A stretch of 64,000 nucleotides of DNA from positions 372,001-436,000 of the forward strand of contig OY764147.1 of NCBI GenBank assembly GCA_963668115.1, in the 5' to 3' direction. Below, piece after piece: positions 1 to 9,077 of the stretch. A program made the position numbers and the translations under genes. The first letter of the stretch is position 1. Every line of letters starts with the position of its first letter. This stretch comes from Plut-88900 sp963668115 (GTDB lineage: Bacteria; Chloroflexota; Dehalococcoidia; Plut-88900). A model generated the notes under the pieces. It saw only the letters and a list, made by a program, of their open reading frames with translations. It searched no databases and was not told the DNA's origin.

Positions 1-507
1 GAGGGATGGGCTGCGTATGACGAGATTGTTGGGAGTAGGGGAGAGGTGTCGGGGCCGTTTTCGGTGCTATTGAACAGCCCGGAGGTGGGGCGTCGGGTGG
101 GGCACCTGGGGGCTTACATCAGGTTTGAGTCGAGCTTGCCGGAAGAAGTTACGGAACTGGCTATTCTGGTTACGGCACGGGAGTGGGACTGCCAGTACGA
201 GTGGACGTACCATGAGCCTCTGGCGCGGGAGGCGGGTGTCAGGGATGAGGTGATTGCTGCGGTGAGGGACCGCACTGCTCCGTCGGGGCTGGATGAAAGG
301 GAGGGGATGGTCGTCAGGTACGTGCAGGAGACGATACGGGAGCACAGGGCGTCGAATGAGGCCCGAGGAGCGATACTGGAGAAATTCGGGGCACGGGGAG
401 CGGTTGATCTCACGGCGACGACCGGATATTACGCGATGCTTGCCGGGGCGCTGAACACGTTCGAGGTGCCGCTGGAGTCGGGGGACAGGCCGCTGCTGCC
501 CTTATAG
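1..507 (+). CDS. Carboxymuconolactone decarboxylase-like (AhpD fold) protein, 5' end outside window
   Basis: The reading frame is open from base 1, and the residues before the first possible GTG (position 46) already fit the family, so the gene starts upstream of the window. The visible part carries the pattern 'SRGEVSGPF..LLNSPEVGRRVGHLG' and the helical core 'ELAILVTAREWDCQYEW..H'. This is typical of AhpD-like/CMD proteins, which are small all-helical proteins acting as peroxidase partners, decarboxylases or hydrolases of unknown substrate. The usual CxxC pair of true AhpD is absent; only one Cys (in DCQYEW) lies in that region, so an AhpD redox role is unlikely. Substrate unknown. Confidence 0.75.
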   Translation, partial: EGWAAYDEIVGSRGEVSGPFSVLLNSPEVGRRVGHLGAYIRFESSLPEEVTELAILVTAREWDCQYEWTYHEPLAREAGVRDEVIAAVRDRTAPSGLDEREGMVVRYVQETIREHRASNEARGAILEKFGARGAVDLTATTGYYAMLAGALNTFEVPLESGDRPLLPL

Positions 508-584
508 GCAGGTCCTGGAAGAGGTCCCGCAATTCTATGCGGCGGTGCCCGAACTGGTTCTGAGGAATGATGGAATAGTGGGGA

Positions 585-3077
585 TCAGAGAGATTGTACG
601 GCTTGCTCTATGGCAGTAGTTGCGGATTGGTAGTCGGTGTCGGGTGGGAAGGTGAAGGGTGGTCCGAAGCGGATTTGCACATGTCCACGTCGGAGGAATG
701 GGAACCACGATGGGCTGCCGAAGCGTGCAACTTCCAGACGCACAGGGACAACAGGGACTCGTCCCTCTACCGCAATAAGCCCGACGCCCTGCATAAAGGG
801 TTTCATGGGTCCTCCTATCGTAAGCACGCCTTCCGGATAAAGCAGGATGGACCACCCGCGTTCCATGATGCCTCCCAGGTTTTCCAGGCTGGGTCTGACC
901 GGACCTTCCCGGGCGATGGGGAATCCATTGCCCAGAAGAGGGTTCAGGACCCACCAGACAGGGTTTCGCCATAGCTCAGCCGCGGCGGCTACGGCCAATC
1001 GTCTCCTCCACTGTCGGGTGACGGCCTTGAAAATGAGGGGGTTGTCGAGGCCCAGGTGGTGATTGGCCGCGAAGAGTACGGGCCCCGAGAGCCCGGCCAG
1101 GTTCTCCCTGCCGGACACCTTCAGTCCGTAGACCAAGGTCATCACCGGAAAGATGAAGGCCCGTTGGAGGAATCCGCGCGCGATGCGGGCCCACAATCGC
1201 ATGCCCCAGGCGGGAAATCTGACCATAGGCGGACGACGGGAGCCTTGTTCGACCAGATAAGACACCTGACTGACTGTTGTCTCGGGGGAGATTTGGGACT
1301 CGTCGAGATAGACTCCCAACTCGGCCTCTACGGCGGATAGAAGTTCTATCCGCCCAAGGGAATCGAGATCCAGGTCGTTGCCTAGAGTTGCTGATTCGAG
1401 GACCGACTCAGGGTCTCGACGGCTGATCTCGGCGATGATCTGAATCAGGTTGCGGGAGCCGGTGGAAGGCGCGGACGTGTATTGAGAAGAGGAAGCAGGA
1501 GACTGATCAGCGCCGCGAAGAATGGCATCGATAACCAGCTGATTCTTGACCTTAAGGGTATGGGTACGGGGGAAGTCTTCATAAGGCCATACGGTGAAGC
1601 CGCGGACCCGCTGATGCTCGGCGAGCTGGGAGTTTGCCCAGTCCACAGCCTGGCCGGCGGAGTCGGGAGACTCCAGGATAAGAGCGGCGTGGACCTCCAC
1701 GGAGGTTCCCCTGGGCAGACCGAGCACCACGGCGTCCCTGACGCTGGGGTGTTTGACCAGAATGTTCTGGATGTCCTGGGGGAAGACGTTCTGGCCGCTG
1801 GGAAGGACGATCATATCCTTGACCCTACCCTGGATGTGGAGGAAACCTTCATCGTCGAAAAAGCCCAGGTCGCCGGTCTTGTACCAACCATCTTCAAAGG
1901 CCCTCGCTGTCTCTTCGGGCGCGTTGTAGTATCCGGGAGTTACGTTGTCGCCTTTGACCAGGATTTCGCCCCGGTCGCTGATCTTTACGCAGACGTTGGG
2001 CAAAGGTAGACCTGTAGAGTCGGGGCGGCGAACGTCCATGGTGTGATTGCTGATGACAGGCGAGGCCTCGGTAGCCCCGTAGCCCTGTAGGACCTTGACG
2101 CCCAGGAGTTCCCATTTGCGGCCCAGGTCCCGGTCCAATGGTGCGCCGCCGGATACTATCAGGTCCAGCTTGCCCCCGAACTGCTTGTGGACGCTGCGGA
2201 AAAGGTGTCGGCGGAGAGAGAACGGAGTGCGGCCGGCCGCTTTGAGCAGTGTATTCCAGAGTCGTTCCTTACCCCGACGGCTGACCTCGCGTTCGATGCC
2301 GTTCATCAGGAGTTCCAAGGCTTGAGGGACGAGGAGCATGGTGGTTATCCTGCGCTCCCGCATCGTGCGAGAGAGGACCGTTGGCTGTCTGCTGACAGGG
2401 TAAGTGACGCTCGCCCCCGAGTGAAGGGCAAAGAACAGCCCACCCATCTGCTCGTACATGTGGCTGAGCGGCAACAAGGACAGGAGCCGGCTGGAGGATT
2501 TAACGTTGATGTAGTGGGAGATGCCTTCTATATTGGCGGTAAGGTTGCGGTGAGTCAGCATCACACCCTTGGGATCGCCGGTTGTGCCCGACGTGAACAT
2601 GATTTCCACCAGGTCGTCCTTGTGGATGGGGACGGGGTCCGGATTGGTGAGACCCGCAATGGCCGACTCCAAATCTTCGAAAGTGATTTCAGGAACACCG
2701 AGGTCAACGTCGCCCTTAGGGGTTAGGCGGGAGGTGAAAGCGAGTCTTGGTTCTGTGCGCGAGATGACCCGGGCCACATAGTCGGGGGCGCTGCGCAGGT
2801 CCAGGGGGACCAGGACGACTCCCGCTCTAATGGCGCCGAAGAAGGCAATGACCCATTGGGGACAGTTCGGGCCCCATAAGATTGCCTGGTCTCCCTTTTT
2901 GAGGCCTCGGCTTTGGAGGAGGGAGGCAACACGTCCGGAGTCTTCCCAGAGCTGCTCATAAGACCATCGTAGGTATCGGAATGCCGGTTTGATAAGGAGG
3001 GCATCGCGGGAACCGTGTCGGGCCACGGTTTGATGCAGGAATTCGACTATGGTATCTGGGACGGCAGCCGACGGCAT
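585..3077 (-). CDS. Trifunctional acyl-AMP ligase / acyl carrier protein / PlsC acyltransferase
   Basis: An 830-residue fusion. Residues about 1-520 are an adenylate-forming acyl ligase with the P-loop FTSGTTGDPKGV near 165, YGATE, and the YKTGDLG and GRVKDMI motifs. About 535-610 is an acyl carrier domain with DLDSLG, whose attachment serine is near 573. About 640-830 is a 1-acyl-glycerol-3-phosphate-type acyltransferase with HHLGLD (HX4D) near 672 and LYPEG. The order suggests that a free fatty acid is activated, loaded on the in-line ACP and passed to a glycerophospholipid or other acceptor. The domain content recalls Aas, but with the order changed and an ACP built in. ATG start; it follows the MBL gene's stop by 2 nt, so the two are surely cotranscribed. 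Confidence 0.88.
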   Translation of the reverse strand: MPSAAVPDTIVEFLHQTVARHGSRDALLIKPAFRYLRWSYEQLWEDSGRVASLLQSRGLKKGDQAILWGPNCPQWVIAFFGAIRAGVVLVPLDLRSAPDYVARVISRTEPRLAFTSRLTPKGDVDLGVPEITFEDLESAIAGLTNPDPVPIHKDDLVEIMFTSGTTGDPKGVMLTHRNLTANIEGISHYINVKSSSRLLSLLPLSHMYEQMGGLFFALHSGASVTYPVSRQPTVLSRTMRERRITTMLLVPQALELLMNGIEREVSRRGKERLWNTLLKAAGRTPFSLRRHLFRSVHKQFGGKLDLIVSGGAPLDRDLGRKWELLGVKVLQGYGATEASPVISNHTMDVRRPDSTGLPLPNVCVKISDRGEILVKGDNVTPGYYNAPEETARAFEDGWYKTGDLGFFDDEGFLHIQGRVKDMIVLPSGQNVFPQDIQNILVKHPSVRDAVVLGLPRGTSVEVHAALILESPDSAGQAVDWANSQLAEHQRVRGFTVWPYEDFPRTHTLKVKNQLVIDAILRGADQSPASSSQYTSAPSTGSRNLIQIIAEISRRDPESVLESATLGNDLDLDSLGRIELLSAVEAELGVYLDESQISPETTVSQVSYLVEQGSRRPPMVRFPAWGMRLWARIARGFLQRAFIFPVMTLVYGLKVSGRENLAGLSGPVLFAANHHLGLDNPLIFKAVTRQWRRRLAVAAAAELWRNPVWWVLNPLLGNGFPIAREGPVRPSLENLGGIMERGWSILLYPEGVLTIGGPMKPFMQGVGLIAVEGRVPVVPVRLEVARFGSPSWFPFLRRGHVQIRFGPPFTFPPDTDYQSATTAIEQAVQSL

Positions 3078-3079
3078 GA

Positions 3080-3829
3080 TCAGTTTCTCTGGGACACCCT
3101 CACAAGGTTGACTCTCGATCGTTCGGCGTTGCGGTCTATGAGGCGTTTGAGGGAGTCTTTCGCATCCTTGTTTAGAGGAGGGAAGTGGCTGAAGCAGATG
3201 GTGTGGAACTCAAGGGGAAGCAGCTTTTCCAAGGAGCACATAGCCTGTTCCGGGGATTGTGTGACGCCGCGGGCCGGTGGAGATAGTCTCCACCCGAACT
3301 TGTACTGCAGGGCGTCGCCAATGATGATAATCCCTTTGTCCGGTAGAAAAAGGGCAATGCTGCCTTGGGTATGGCCGGGAAGGTGAATGACCCTTAGCTC
3401 AGAAGGGAAGGGGATGAGGTCTCCGTCTTTGAGACGGAGGTCGACTGGTACGGGGCTACCGGTGAGCTTGGCCAGGGCGGGATGGGCGACTGAGCCGAGG
3501 AACTGAGAGCGCAGGGGGTTTGGGGCGGGTGCTATGCCTTCGATGATGTCCGCCTCCGAGTTGTGTACTGCGACGGAGATGTTGTTTCCGGATACAAGCT
3601 CACCCAGGCCGCCCGAGTGATCCGGATGGGCGTGAGTGATGACGATGCGTTCGATAGATTCAAGGGATAGGCCGCATTTGGAAAGGCCCCTGATGATCGC
3701 TCGGGAGCTTCCTCGAAAACCGGCATCTATGAGGATAGCTTCTTCGCCCTCGGTAATAAGGGTGACGCGGGCACCAATAGCCCTAAGCTGGAAAACGCCG
3801 TCCGTAATTTTTATGGGATGACCGAACAT
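3080..3829 (-). CDS. Metallo-beta-lactamase fold hydrolase
   Basis: A 249-residue protein starting at the ATG at 3829, chosen because the family fold begins here (IKITDGVFQL). The frame stays open upstream, but that part is not protein-like. The zinc motif THAHPDHSGG (HxHxDH) lies near residue 60, further ligands are in LPGHTQGS and GDALQ, and SHFPP is at the C-terminus. This is a glyoxalase-II/MBL-type thioester or ester hydrolase of unknown substrate. It is the first gene of an operon with the acyl ligase-ACP-acyltransferase, so an acyl-thioester substrate is a reasonable guess but not shown. Divergent from the SIS gene. Confidence 0.85.
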   Translation of the reverse strand: MFGHPIKITDGVFQLRAIGARVTLITEGEEAILIDAGFRGSSRAIIRGLSKCGLSLESIERIVITHAHPDHSGGLGELVSGNNISVAVHNSEADIIEGIAPAPNPLRSQFLGSVAHPALAKLTGSPVPVDLRLKDGDLIPFPSELRVIHLPGHTQGSIALFLPDKGIIIIGDALQYKFGWRLSPPARGVTQSPEQAMCSLEKLLPLEFHTICFSHFPPLNKDAKDSLKRLIDRNAERSRVNLVRVSQRN

Positions 3830-3909
3830 ATGAGACGCCTGTCGGGGAAGGATAGACGGGAAACGGAGTCGGGGCAAGGGATGGTAGTTGATTGGACTGA
3901 GCGGGACCG

Positions 3910-3938
3910 TTGCCGGTTCAAGGAGAGAGAGATATACT
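3910..3938 (+). promoter_or_regulatory. Sigma70-like promoter of the SIS-domain gene
   Basis: TTGCCG at 3910-3915 and TATACT at 3933-3938 are separated by 17 bp. The -10 sits inside an imperfect inverted repeat (GGAGAG at 3922-3927, CTCTCC at 3937-3942), which could act as an operator. The SIS start lies about 30 nt downstream. Confidence 0.6.
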
Positions 3939-3970
3939 CTCCGCTCTCTAACGAAGTCAGGAGTATGGAG

Positions 3971-5050
3971 ATGGCAAAGAGACCCCCGCCCCGGGAGGGG
4001 CACCCGTATTACATGCACGATTGCATTCAGGACCAGCCCGAGGCGATAAGTCAGATCCTGAAAACACAAGGTTCGGCGGCGGATGAAGTTGCGGGTCTGG
4101 CGTCGAGGGCGAGGAGGGTGCATGTGTGCGGGATTGGGACATCCTGGCATGCGTCGCTGGTGGGTGAGCATCTTTTTAGGTCTGTTGGCTTGTCGGAGGC
4201 CCGGGCGTGGCATTCGTTTGAGTTCGCTTCCTATCCACCACCACTCAGCAGCGATGACCTGGTGATAATGATGGCGCACAGTGGGACGAAGCACTATTCG
4301 GGGGAGGCGCTGGCGATGGCAAAGGCGTCGGGGGCTTCTACGGCGCTCGTGACGTGCCAGACCTCGGAGGCGAAGCTGGATGAGGCGGACGTGGTGGTGA
4401 GAACGACGTACCGGGACAGATCTTCGGCGTTTACGATCAGCCACACGGGGGCGATGACGGCACTGGCGATGATTGCTGCTCGGGTCAAGGGTAGGGAAGG
4501 GTTGGGTCGGGAGTTAGAGGGGTTGCCGGACGCTGTAGCCTCGGCGCTGGGGACGGAGGAGGAAGTGAAGGAGCTGGTTGGAAGGGTGCGGGACTTCGGG
4601 TGGTACTGCTTTGCGGGTTGGGGACCAAATGCGTCGACGGCATACGAGGTGGCGCTGAAGATAAACGAGGCTACCTACGACGTGACTACGGCCTTTCAAC
4701 TGGAACAATTCCTGCACGGGCCGTTCGTGGCGACCGGGCCCAAGTGTTCGGTGACGCTGATATCACCCCCGGGGCCCGGGTACGAGAGGTCGGTGGAGAT
4801 AGGGAAGGCGGCAAAGGCAACGGGTGCAGGGTTGATGGCGCTGGTGTCGGAGGGGGATGAGGATTTGGCGTTGGTGGCGGACAATGTTGTGAGACTGCCG
4901 GGGGTTGTGGAGGCGTTGTCTCCGATTGTGTATCTCGTGCCGTTGCAGCTGTTCACGTACTGGCTGGCGCTGGAGAGGGGTCAGAACCCGGATACTTTTC
5001 GGCTGGATGATCCGACCCATTTGGCGGCTCGGGAGCATTATTCGTTGTAG
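3971..5050 (+). CDS. Double SIS-domain sugar isomerase/aldolase-type protein (GlmS C-terminal-like)
   Basis: A 359-residue protein with two SIS (phosphosugar-binding) domains, roughly residues 40-170 and 190-340. Visible motifs are GIGTSWHA, MAHSGTKHY and LEQFLHGPF, the last corresponding to the E..HGP segment of the GlmS isomerase half. There is no N-terminal glutaminase domain, so it is not a full GlmS; it could be a fructosamine deglycase (FrlB-like) or a related aldose-ketose isomerase. The ATG at 3971 is preferred over 3965 because AGGAG at 3959-3963 gives a 7-nt spacing. It has its own promoter and stands alone. Confidence 0.8.
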   Translation: MAKRPPPREGHPYYMHDCIQDQPEAISQILKTQGSAADEVAGLASRARRVHVCGIGTSWHASLVGEHLFRSVGLSEARAWHSFEFASYPPPLSSDDLVIMMAHSGTKHYSGEALAMAKASGASTALVTCQTSEAKLDEADVVVRTTYRDRSSAFTISHTGAMTALAMIAARVKGREGLGRELEGLPDAVASALGTEEEVKELVGRVRDFGWYCFAGWGPNASTAYEVALKINEATYDVTTAFQLEQFLHGPFVATGPKCSVTLISPPGPGYERSVEIGKAAKATGAGLMALVSEGDEDLALVADNVVRLPGVVEALSPIVYLVPLQLFTYWLALERGQNPDTFRLDDPTHLAAREHYSL

Positions 5051-5153
5051 GGATGGGTATAACCCTCACCCCAGCTCTTTCACACCAGATGCGCATCTGC
5101 GACCCGTCGAGGCAGATGGGGTAATACCTTCCCGCCTAATACCTTCAGATTGG

Positions 5154-6029
5154 CTAACGGGAGTCGGGGGTGACGAGGAAGTCGGGGTCCTGGGTGATGT
5201 CCTGGGTAGCCCAGCGACCTTCTTCGACGGCGTTGATGAACATCTGGACGGAGTGGTTGAAGAGCATGGGCTCTTCGAGGTTCATGGTGTGGCCGGTCTG
5301 GGGGAAGACGAGGAGACCGGAGGGACCGATGTTGCGCTTCATGAAAATGGAGGGTTCGATGCAGGGGGCGTCTTCATCGCCGACCATGATCATGGCAGGG
5401 ACCGTGAGTTGGCGGCATTGTTCAGTGAGTTCGAAAATGGACGGTCTCTTGCCCTGGACGCCGCGGAAGGTGAGGGCGGAGCCTATGGCGGAGTGGGCAA
5501 GGAAGAGCCGGTTGAACTCCTCCCAGGCGTCGGGGTCTTTGCGGAGGAGCTGAGTCCGGGTCTGGGTCTTCGTATAGAAGGCCATGGAGTCCATGCCCTG
5601 GGTCTCCATCCTGGTGGCGAGGTCGTCTATTTGGTGACCCCACCGGGAGGAGTCGGTGCTGCCGGAGCCGGTGCCCGCAACGACGATGCCTCGAGCCATT
5701 TCCGGATGTTGGAAGGCGAAGTGGAGGGCTACGTTGCCGCCCATGGAGAGGCCGCAAATATAGGCCTCCTTGATATCGAGGTGGCGGAGGAGACCGTAGA
5801 GGTCATCGACGGCGTGCTGCTGGGAGTAGGAGTCGGGATCGGTGGGGACGTCGGAGGGTGGGTAGCCGCGTGCGTTGTAGGCGACGGTAGAGTAGCTGCG
5901 AGAGAAGAACTCGACCTGTTGATTCCAGCTCTCCCAGCTGCCGGCGTATTCGTGGACGAAGACGATGGGGAAACCTTGGCCGCAGGTCTCGTAGTGGAGG
6001 TTGATGCCGTTGACGTTGGCTTTGGGCAT
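5154..6029 (-). CDS. Alpha/beta-fold hydrolase
   Basis: A 291-residue single-domain hydrolase. The nucleophile elbow is GLSMGG, the oxyanion region is VFVHEYAGS, the acid is probably in MVGDEDAP, and the base is in PQTGHTMN. Overall it resembles 3-oxoadipate enol-lactonases and C-C hydrolases, but the substrate cannot be read from sequence. AAGGAG lies 5 nt before the ATG. It stands alone between convergent or divergent neighbours. Confidence 0.85.
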   Translation of the reverse strand: MPKANVNGINLHYETCGQGFPIVFVHEYAGSWESWNQQVEFFSRSYSTVAYNARGYPPSDVPTDPDSYSQQHAVDDLYGLLRHLDIKEAYICGLSMGGNVALHFAFQHPEMARGIVVAGTGSGSTDSSRWGHQIDDLATRMETQGMDSMAFYTKTQTRTQLLRKDPDAWEEFNRLFLAHSAIGSALTFRGVQGKRPSIFELTEQCRQLTVPAMIMVGDEDAPCIEPSIFMKRNIGPSGLLVFPQTGHTMNLEEPMLFNHSVQMFINAVEEGRWATQDITQDPDFLVTPDSR

Positions 6030-6190
6030 GAGGGCTCCTTGTGGGGATTAGTTGAGGATGATGGTATCGGGGAAGGGGGTGGGGGGCAAGGGGTGGGGAT
6101 GCCTCGCCCCAGCAACTGTGTTGAGGGATGGGAAGAGCATTGGAATGGATTTGAGGCACATCGAGGGAAAGGGGAGCGGCAGGGGTTAGA

Positions 6191-6706
6191 ATGAGGCGTC
6201 AAAAACTTTCGGATGAGGAGTTGGGAATGGCGCCCAAAGATATAAAGACCGAATTCTTGTTTGAAGTGCGGATCCCGCAGGGACCGCACCACTTGATTGG
6301 GGATGGGCCGCTGGGGAACCGGAGGATAACGTATCCACTGGAAGGGGCCATAGTAGAGGGGCCGACGTTGAATGGGACGGTCCTGGCAGGGGGTGGGGAC
6401 CCGCTGCTCATGCGGCACGACGGGGTGGGGTTGGTGGATGCAAGGATCACGATTCTGTCGGATGCCGGTGATCTGATAATGATGACTTACAAGGGTGTTC
6501 TCCGGTACACAGAGGAGTTCAGTGAGGCATACAACCGGGGGGAACTAGTATCGCAGGACGGTAATTACTTCTATGTGTCGGTGCTTTTTGAGACAGCGTC
6601 CGAGAGGTTCAGGTGGCTCAATGGAATCCTGGGCGTGGCTTGGGGGTTCATACCGGAGGACCTGCCGAGGCCGTGCATCGGGTACCAGGTGTTTGCGGTG
6701 AGGTAG
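6191..6706 (+). CDS. DUF3237 family protein
   Basis: A 171-residue protein with the DUF3237 pattern: GTVLAGGGDPLLMRHDG, LVDARITILSDAGDLI, YFYVSVLFETASERFRWLN. This is a beta-barrel family of unknown biochemical function, often found beside catabolic genes. AGGGG lies 6 nt before the ATG at 6191. A second in-frame ATG at 6227 has GAGGAG at 7 nt and is equally plausible, giving 159 residues. Confidence 0.75.
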   Translation: MRRQKLSDEELGMAPKDIKTEFLFEVRIPQGPHHLIGDGPLGNRRITYPLEGAIVEGPTLNGTVLAGGGDPLLMRHDGVGLVDARITILSDAGDLIMMTYKGVLRYTEEFSEAYNRGELVSQDGNYFYVSVLFETASERFRWLNGILGVAWGFIPEDLPRPCIGYQVFAVR

Positions 6707-6721
6707 GAGATGGGGGAGGCG

Positions 6722-7201
6722 CTAGGAGTAGCTACCGGGGAGGGACTTTAGGAGGTTGGCCATTTCTATGGCGCCGGCGGCGGCGTCGAAACCCTTATTG
6801 CCCTTCTTGCCGCCGGAGCGTGCCATGGCCTGTTCCACATCGTCGGTGGTCAGGACTCCGAACATAATGGGGACGCCTGTTTCGAGAGCGGCCTGAACTA
6901 GGCCCTGTTGAGCACCAGCGGATACGTAGTCGAAGTGGGCGGTCTCGCCTCTTATGACCGCGCCGACGCAGACGATTGCGTCGTAGCGGCCGCTGGCTGC
7001 CATCTGCTTGGCAACGATGGGGAGTTCGAGGGCGCCGGGAGTCCAGGCTACGTCTATTTCCTGCCTGGAAACGCCGTTGGCGGTCAGGCCCTCGATGGCG
7101 CCGTCTAGGAGTTTAGTTGTGACAGACTCGTTGAAGCGAGAGACGGCGATGCCGATGCGGAGGCCCCGGCCGAGGGTGTCGCCTTTATAGGTCCTGCCCA
7201 T
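6722..7201 (-). CDS. ribH: 6,7-dimethyl-8-ribityllumazine synthase
   Basis: A 159-residue lumazine synthase that condenses ArP (5-amino-6-ribitylaminouracil) with 3,4-dihydroxy-2-butanone 4-phosphate in riboflavin synthesis. It shows the usual SRFNESVT, VPGALELP-like (TPGALELP) and GAVIRGETAHFDYV segments; the His of the last is the catalytic base region. Length is normal for the family. It is the last gene of dcd-ribD-ribE-ribBA-ribH, starting 20 nt after ribBA. Confidence 0.95.
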   Translation of the reverse strand: MGRTYKGDTLGRGLRIGIAVSRFNESVTTKLLDGAIEGLTANGVSRQEIDVAWTPGALELPIVAKQMAASGRYDAIVCVGAVIRGETAHFDYVSAGAQQGLVQAALETGVPIMFGVLTTDDVEQAMARSGGKKGNKGFDAAAGAIEMANLLKSLPGSYS

Positions 7202-7221
7202 TACACAATCGCCCTACGGGG

Positions 7222-8415
7222 CTAGATCAGGTGGCCCAACTTCTGCTTCTTGGTCTCGAGGTAGTGCTTGTTGTGCTCGTTGACTGTGGGTTGGATCGGG
7301 ACTCTTTCGACGACATGGAGGTTGTAGCCTTCGAGACCTGCGCGCTTGGCGGGGTTGTTGGTGAGGAGGCGCATCTCCCGGACGCCGAGGTCGACGAGGA
7401 TTTGCATGCCGATGCCGTAGTCCCTGCGATCGGCGGGGAAGCCGAGGGCCTCGTTGGCTTCGACGGTGTCCATGCCGTGGTCCTGGAGGGCGTAGGCCCT
7501 GATCTTGTTGTGAAGACCTATGCCTCGACCCTCTTGCCGCATGTACAGGAAGACTCCGCGTCCTTCTTCCTCAATGGCCTTCAGCGCAAGGCCCATCTGT
7601 TCGCCGCAGTCGCAGCGGGAACTGGAGAAGACGTCGCCAGTGAGACACTGACTGTGGACTCGGACGAGGACGGGCTCTTCACCGGAGATTTCGCCTTTGA
7701 CCAGGGCAATGTGTTCGTCCTGGTTGATGGAGGTGGAGTATGCGATGGCCTGGAACTCTCCGTAGTCGGTGGGGAGGCGGGACTCGGCGAAGCGTTTGAC
7801 CAGTTTGTCGTTACGCATGCGGAAGGAGATGAGGTCTGCGACGGTGATTATCTTCAAGTCGTGTTCGCTGGCGAACTTTCTGAGGTTGGGGAGTCGGGCC
7901 ATGGAGCCATCTGTGTTCATGATCTCGCAGATGACGCCTGCGGGGTAGAGTCCTGAGAGCTTGGCGAGGTCGACTGCGGCTTCGGTCTGGCCAGCGCGGA
8001 CGAGGACGCCGCCTTCCCTTGCGCGCAGGGGGAACATGTGGCCGGGCTTGGTCAGGTCTTCGGGGCGAGCGTCGGGGTCAATGAGGGTAGCGACTGTGCG
8101 GGCGCGATCAAAGGCGGAGATGCCTGTGGTAACTTGGCGTCGGGCCTCAACGGAGACGGTGAAGGCAGTCTCGAAGGGGGCGGTATTGTCCTGGACCATC
8201 ATGGGGATGCGGAGCTCTTCCAGGCGCTCGGCGGTCATGGATATGCAGATGAGGCCTCGGCCATGGGTGGCCATGAAGTTGATAATCTCGGGGGTGCATT
8301 TATCGGCGGCAACGGTGAGGTCACCTTCATTCTCCCGGTCCTCGTCATCAACGATGATGACCATCTTGCCTTCCTGGAAGTCGGCGATGGCTTCAGGGAT
8401 GGTGGCGAATTGCAT
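7222..8415 (-). CDS. ribBA: Bifunctional DHBP synthase / GTP cyclohydrolase II
   Basis: A 397-residue fusion for the two entry reactions of riboflavin synthesis. Residues 1-200 are RibB (VDDEDRENEGDL metal/substrate loop; THGRGLIC; GHMFPLRAR), which makes DHBP from ribulose 5-phosphate. Residues 205-397 are RibA, with the zinc-binding pattern CLTGDVFSSSRCDCG and RQEGRGIGL for GTP. Both active sites look complete. It sits between ribE and ribH in the operon. Confidence 0.96.
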   Translation of the reverse strand: MQFATIPEAIADFQEGKMVIIVDDEDRENEGDLTVAADKCTPEIINFMATHGRGLICISMTAERLEELRIPMMVQDNTAPFETAFTVSVEARRQVTTGISAFDRARTVATLIDPDARPEDLTKPGHMFPLRAREGGVLVRAGQTEAAVDLAKLSGLYPAGVICEIMNTDGSMARLPNLRKFASEHDLKIITVADLISFRMRNDKLVKRFAESRLPTDYGEFQAIAYSTSINQDEHIALVKGEISGEEPVLVRVHSQCLTGDVFSSSRCDCGEQMGLALKAIEEEGRGVFLYMRQEGRGIGLHNKIRAYALQDHGMDTVEANEALGFPADRRDYGIGMQILVDLGVREMRLLTNNPAKRAGLEGYNLHVVERVPIQPTVNEHNKHYLETKKQKLGHLI

Positions 8416-8440
8416 CCGGTATCCTCCGGTAATCGGGGGC

Positions 8441-9064
8441 TCAGGGCTGGGGACTCGCTATGGCGGAGAGGGGGGAGGTGGAAAGGTCACCGCTCTTTAC
8501 CAGCTGTTCGACGTACTTGGCCAGGATGTCGACCTCAAGGTTAACGGATTGACCAACGGCGCGCTGGCTGAGGGTCGTGTGCTCCCAAGTATAGATTACC
8601 AGGGAGACGGTGAAGGTATCCGGAAGGCGCTCTGCGACTGTGAGGCTAGCGCCATCGACGCCGATGAAGCCCTTGGCGACGATGTAGGGGAGGAGGTCGG
8701 CGGGGGGCCGGATTTCCATAATCCAGGCGTCCTGGTCGGGGGTGACTGAGACGACAGTGCCGCGTCCATCAACATGGCCCTGCATGACGTGGCCGCCGAG
8801 CCGAGCGCTGAGCGTGAGGGCCCTTTCCAGGTTGACGGCAGAGCCCGGATGCAGGTCGCCGAGATTGGTGCGGCGGAGGGTCTCGGGCATGACGTCGAAG
8901 GAGATGCAGCCATCGTCAAATTCGGTGATGGTAAGGCAGGCGCCGTTGACGGAAATGCTGTCGCCGATGCGGGAGTCGTCCAGCACAGTTGATGCGGAAA
9001 TGGAGAGCCTGGAACCCTCCATGGAGACGGTTTGGCCGAGCTCTTCGACTATGCCAGTAAACAA
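8441..9064 (-). CDS. ribE: Riboflavin synthase alpha chain
   Basis: A 207-residue enzyme that dismutates two lumazines into riboflavin. The canonical N-terminus MFTGIVEELG is present, as are the two lumazine-binding repeats: first repeat with VNGACLTI, MPETLRRTNLG and GHVMQGHVDG, second with GFIGVDGASLTV. Length is normal. It follows ribD by 13 nt and precedes ribBA by 25 nt. Confidence 0.95.
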   Translation of the reverse strand: MFTGIVEELGQTVSMEGSRLSISASTVLDDSRIGDSISVNGACLTITEFDDGCISFDVMPETLRRTNLGDLHPGSAVNLERALTLSARLGGHVMQGHVDGRGTVVSVTPDQDAWIMEIRPPADLLPYIVAKGFIGVDGASLTVAERLPDTFTVSLVIYTWEHTTLSQRAVGQSVNLEVDILAKYVEQLVKSGDLSTSPLSAIASPQP

Positions 9065-9077
9065 TGGTCCAGCTTGT

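Noticed and set aside
4905..6194. 429-residue plus-strand frame rich in Gly, Val and Asp/Glu
   Set aside because: It is the mirror of the alpha/beta hydrolase gene on the minus strand, which has clear motifs and an SD. High-GC genes often leave such open antisense frames.
5729..6418. 229-residue minus-strand frame
   Set aside because: Composition (Pro, Ser, Thr, Arg) is that of a shifted frame of the hydrolase and the antisense of the DUF3237 gene.
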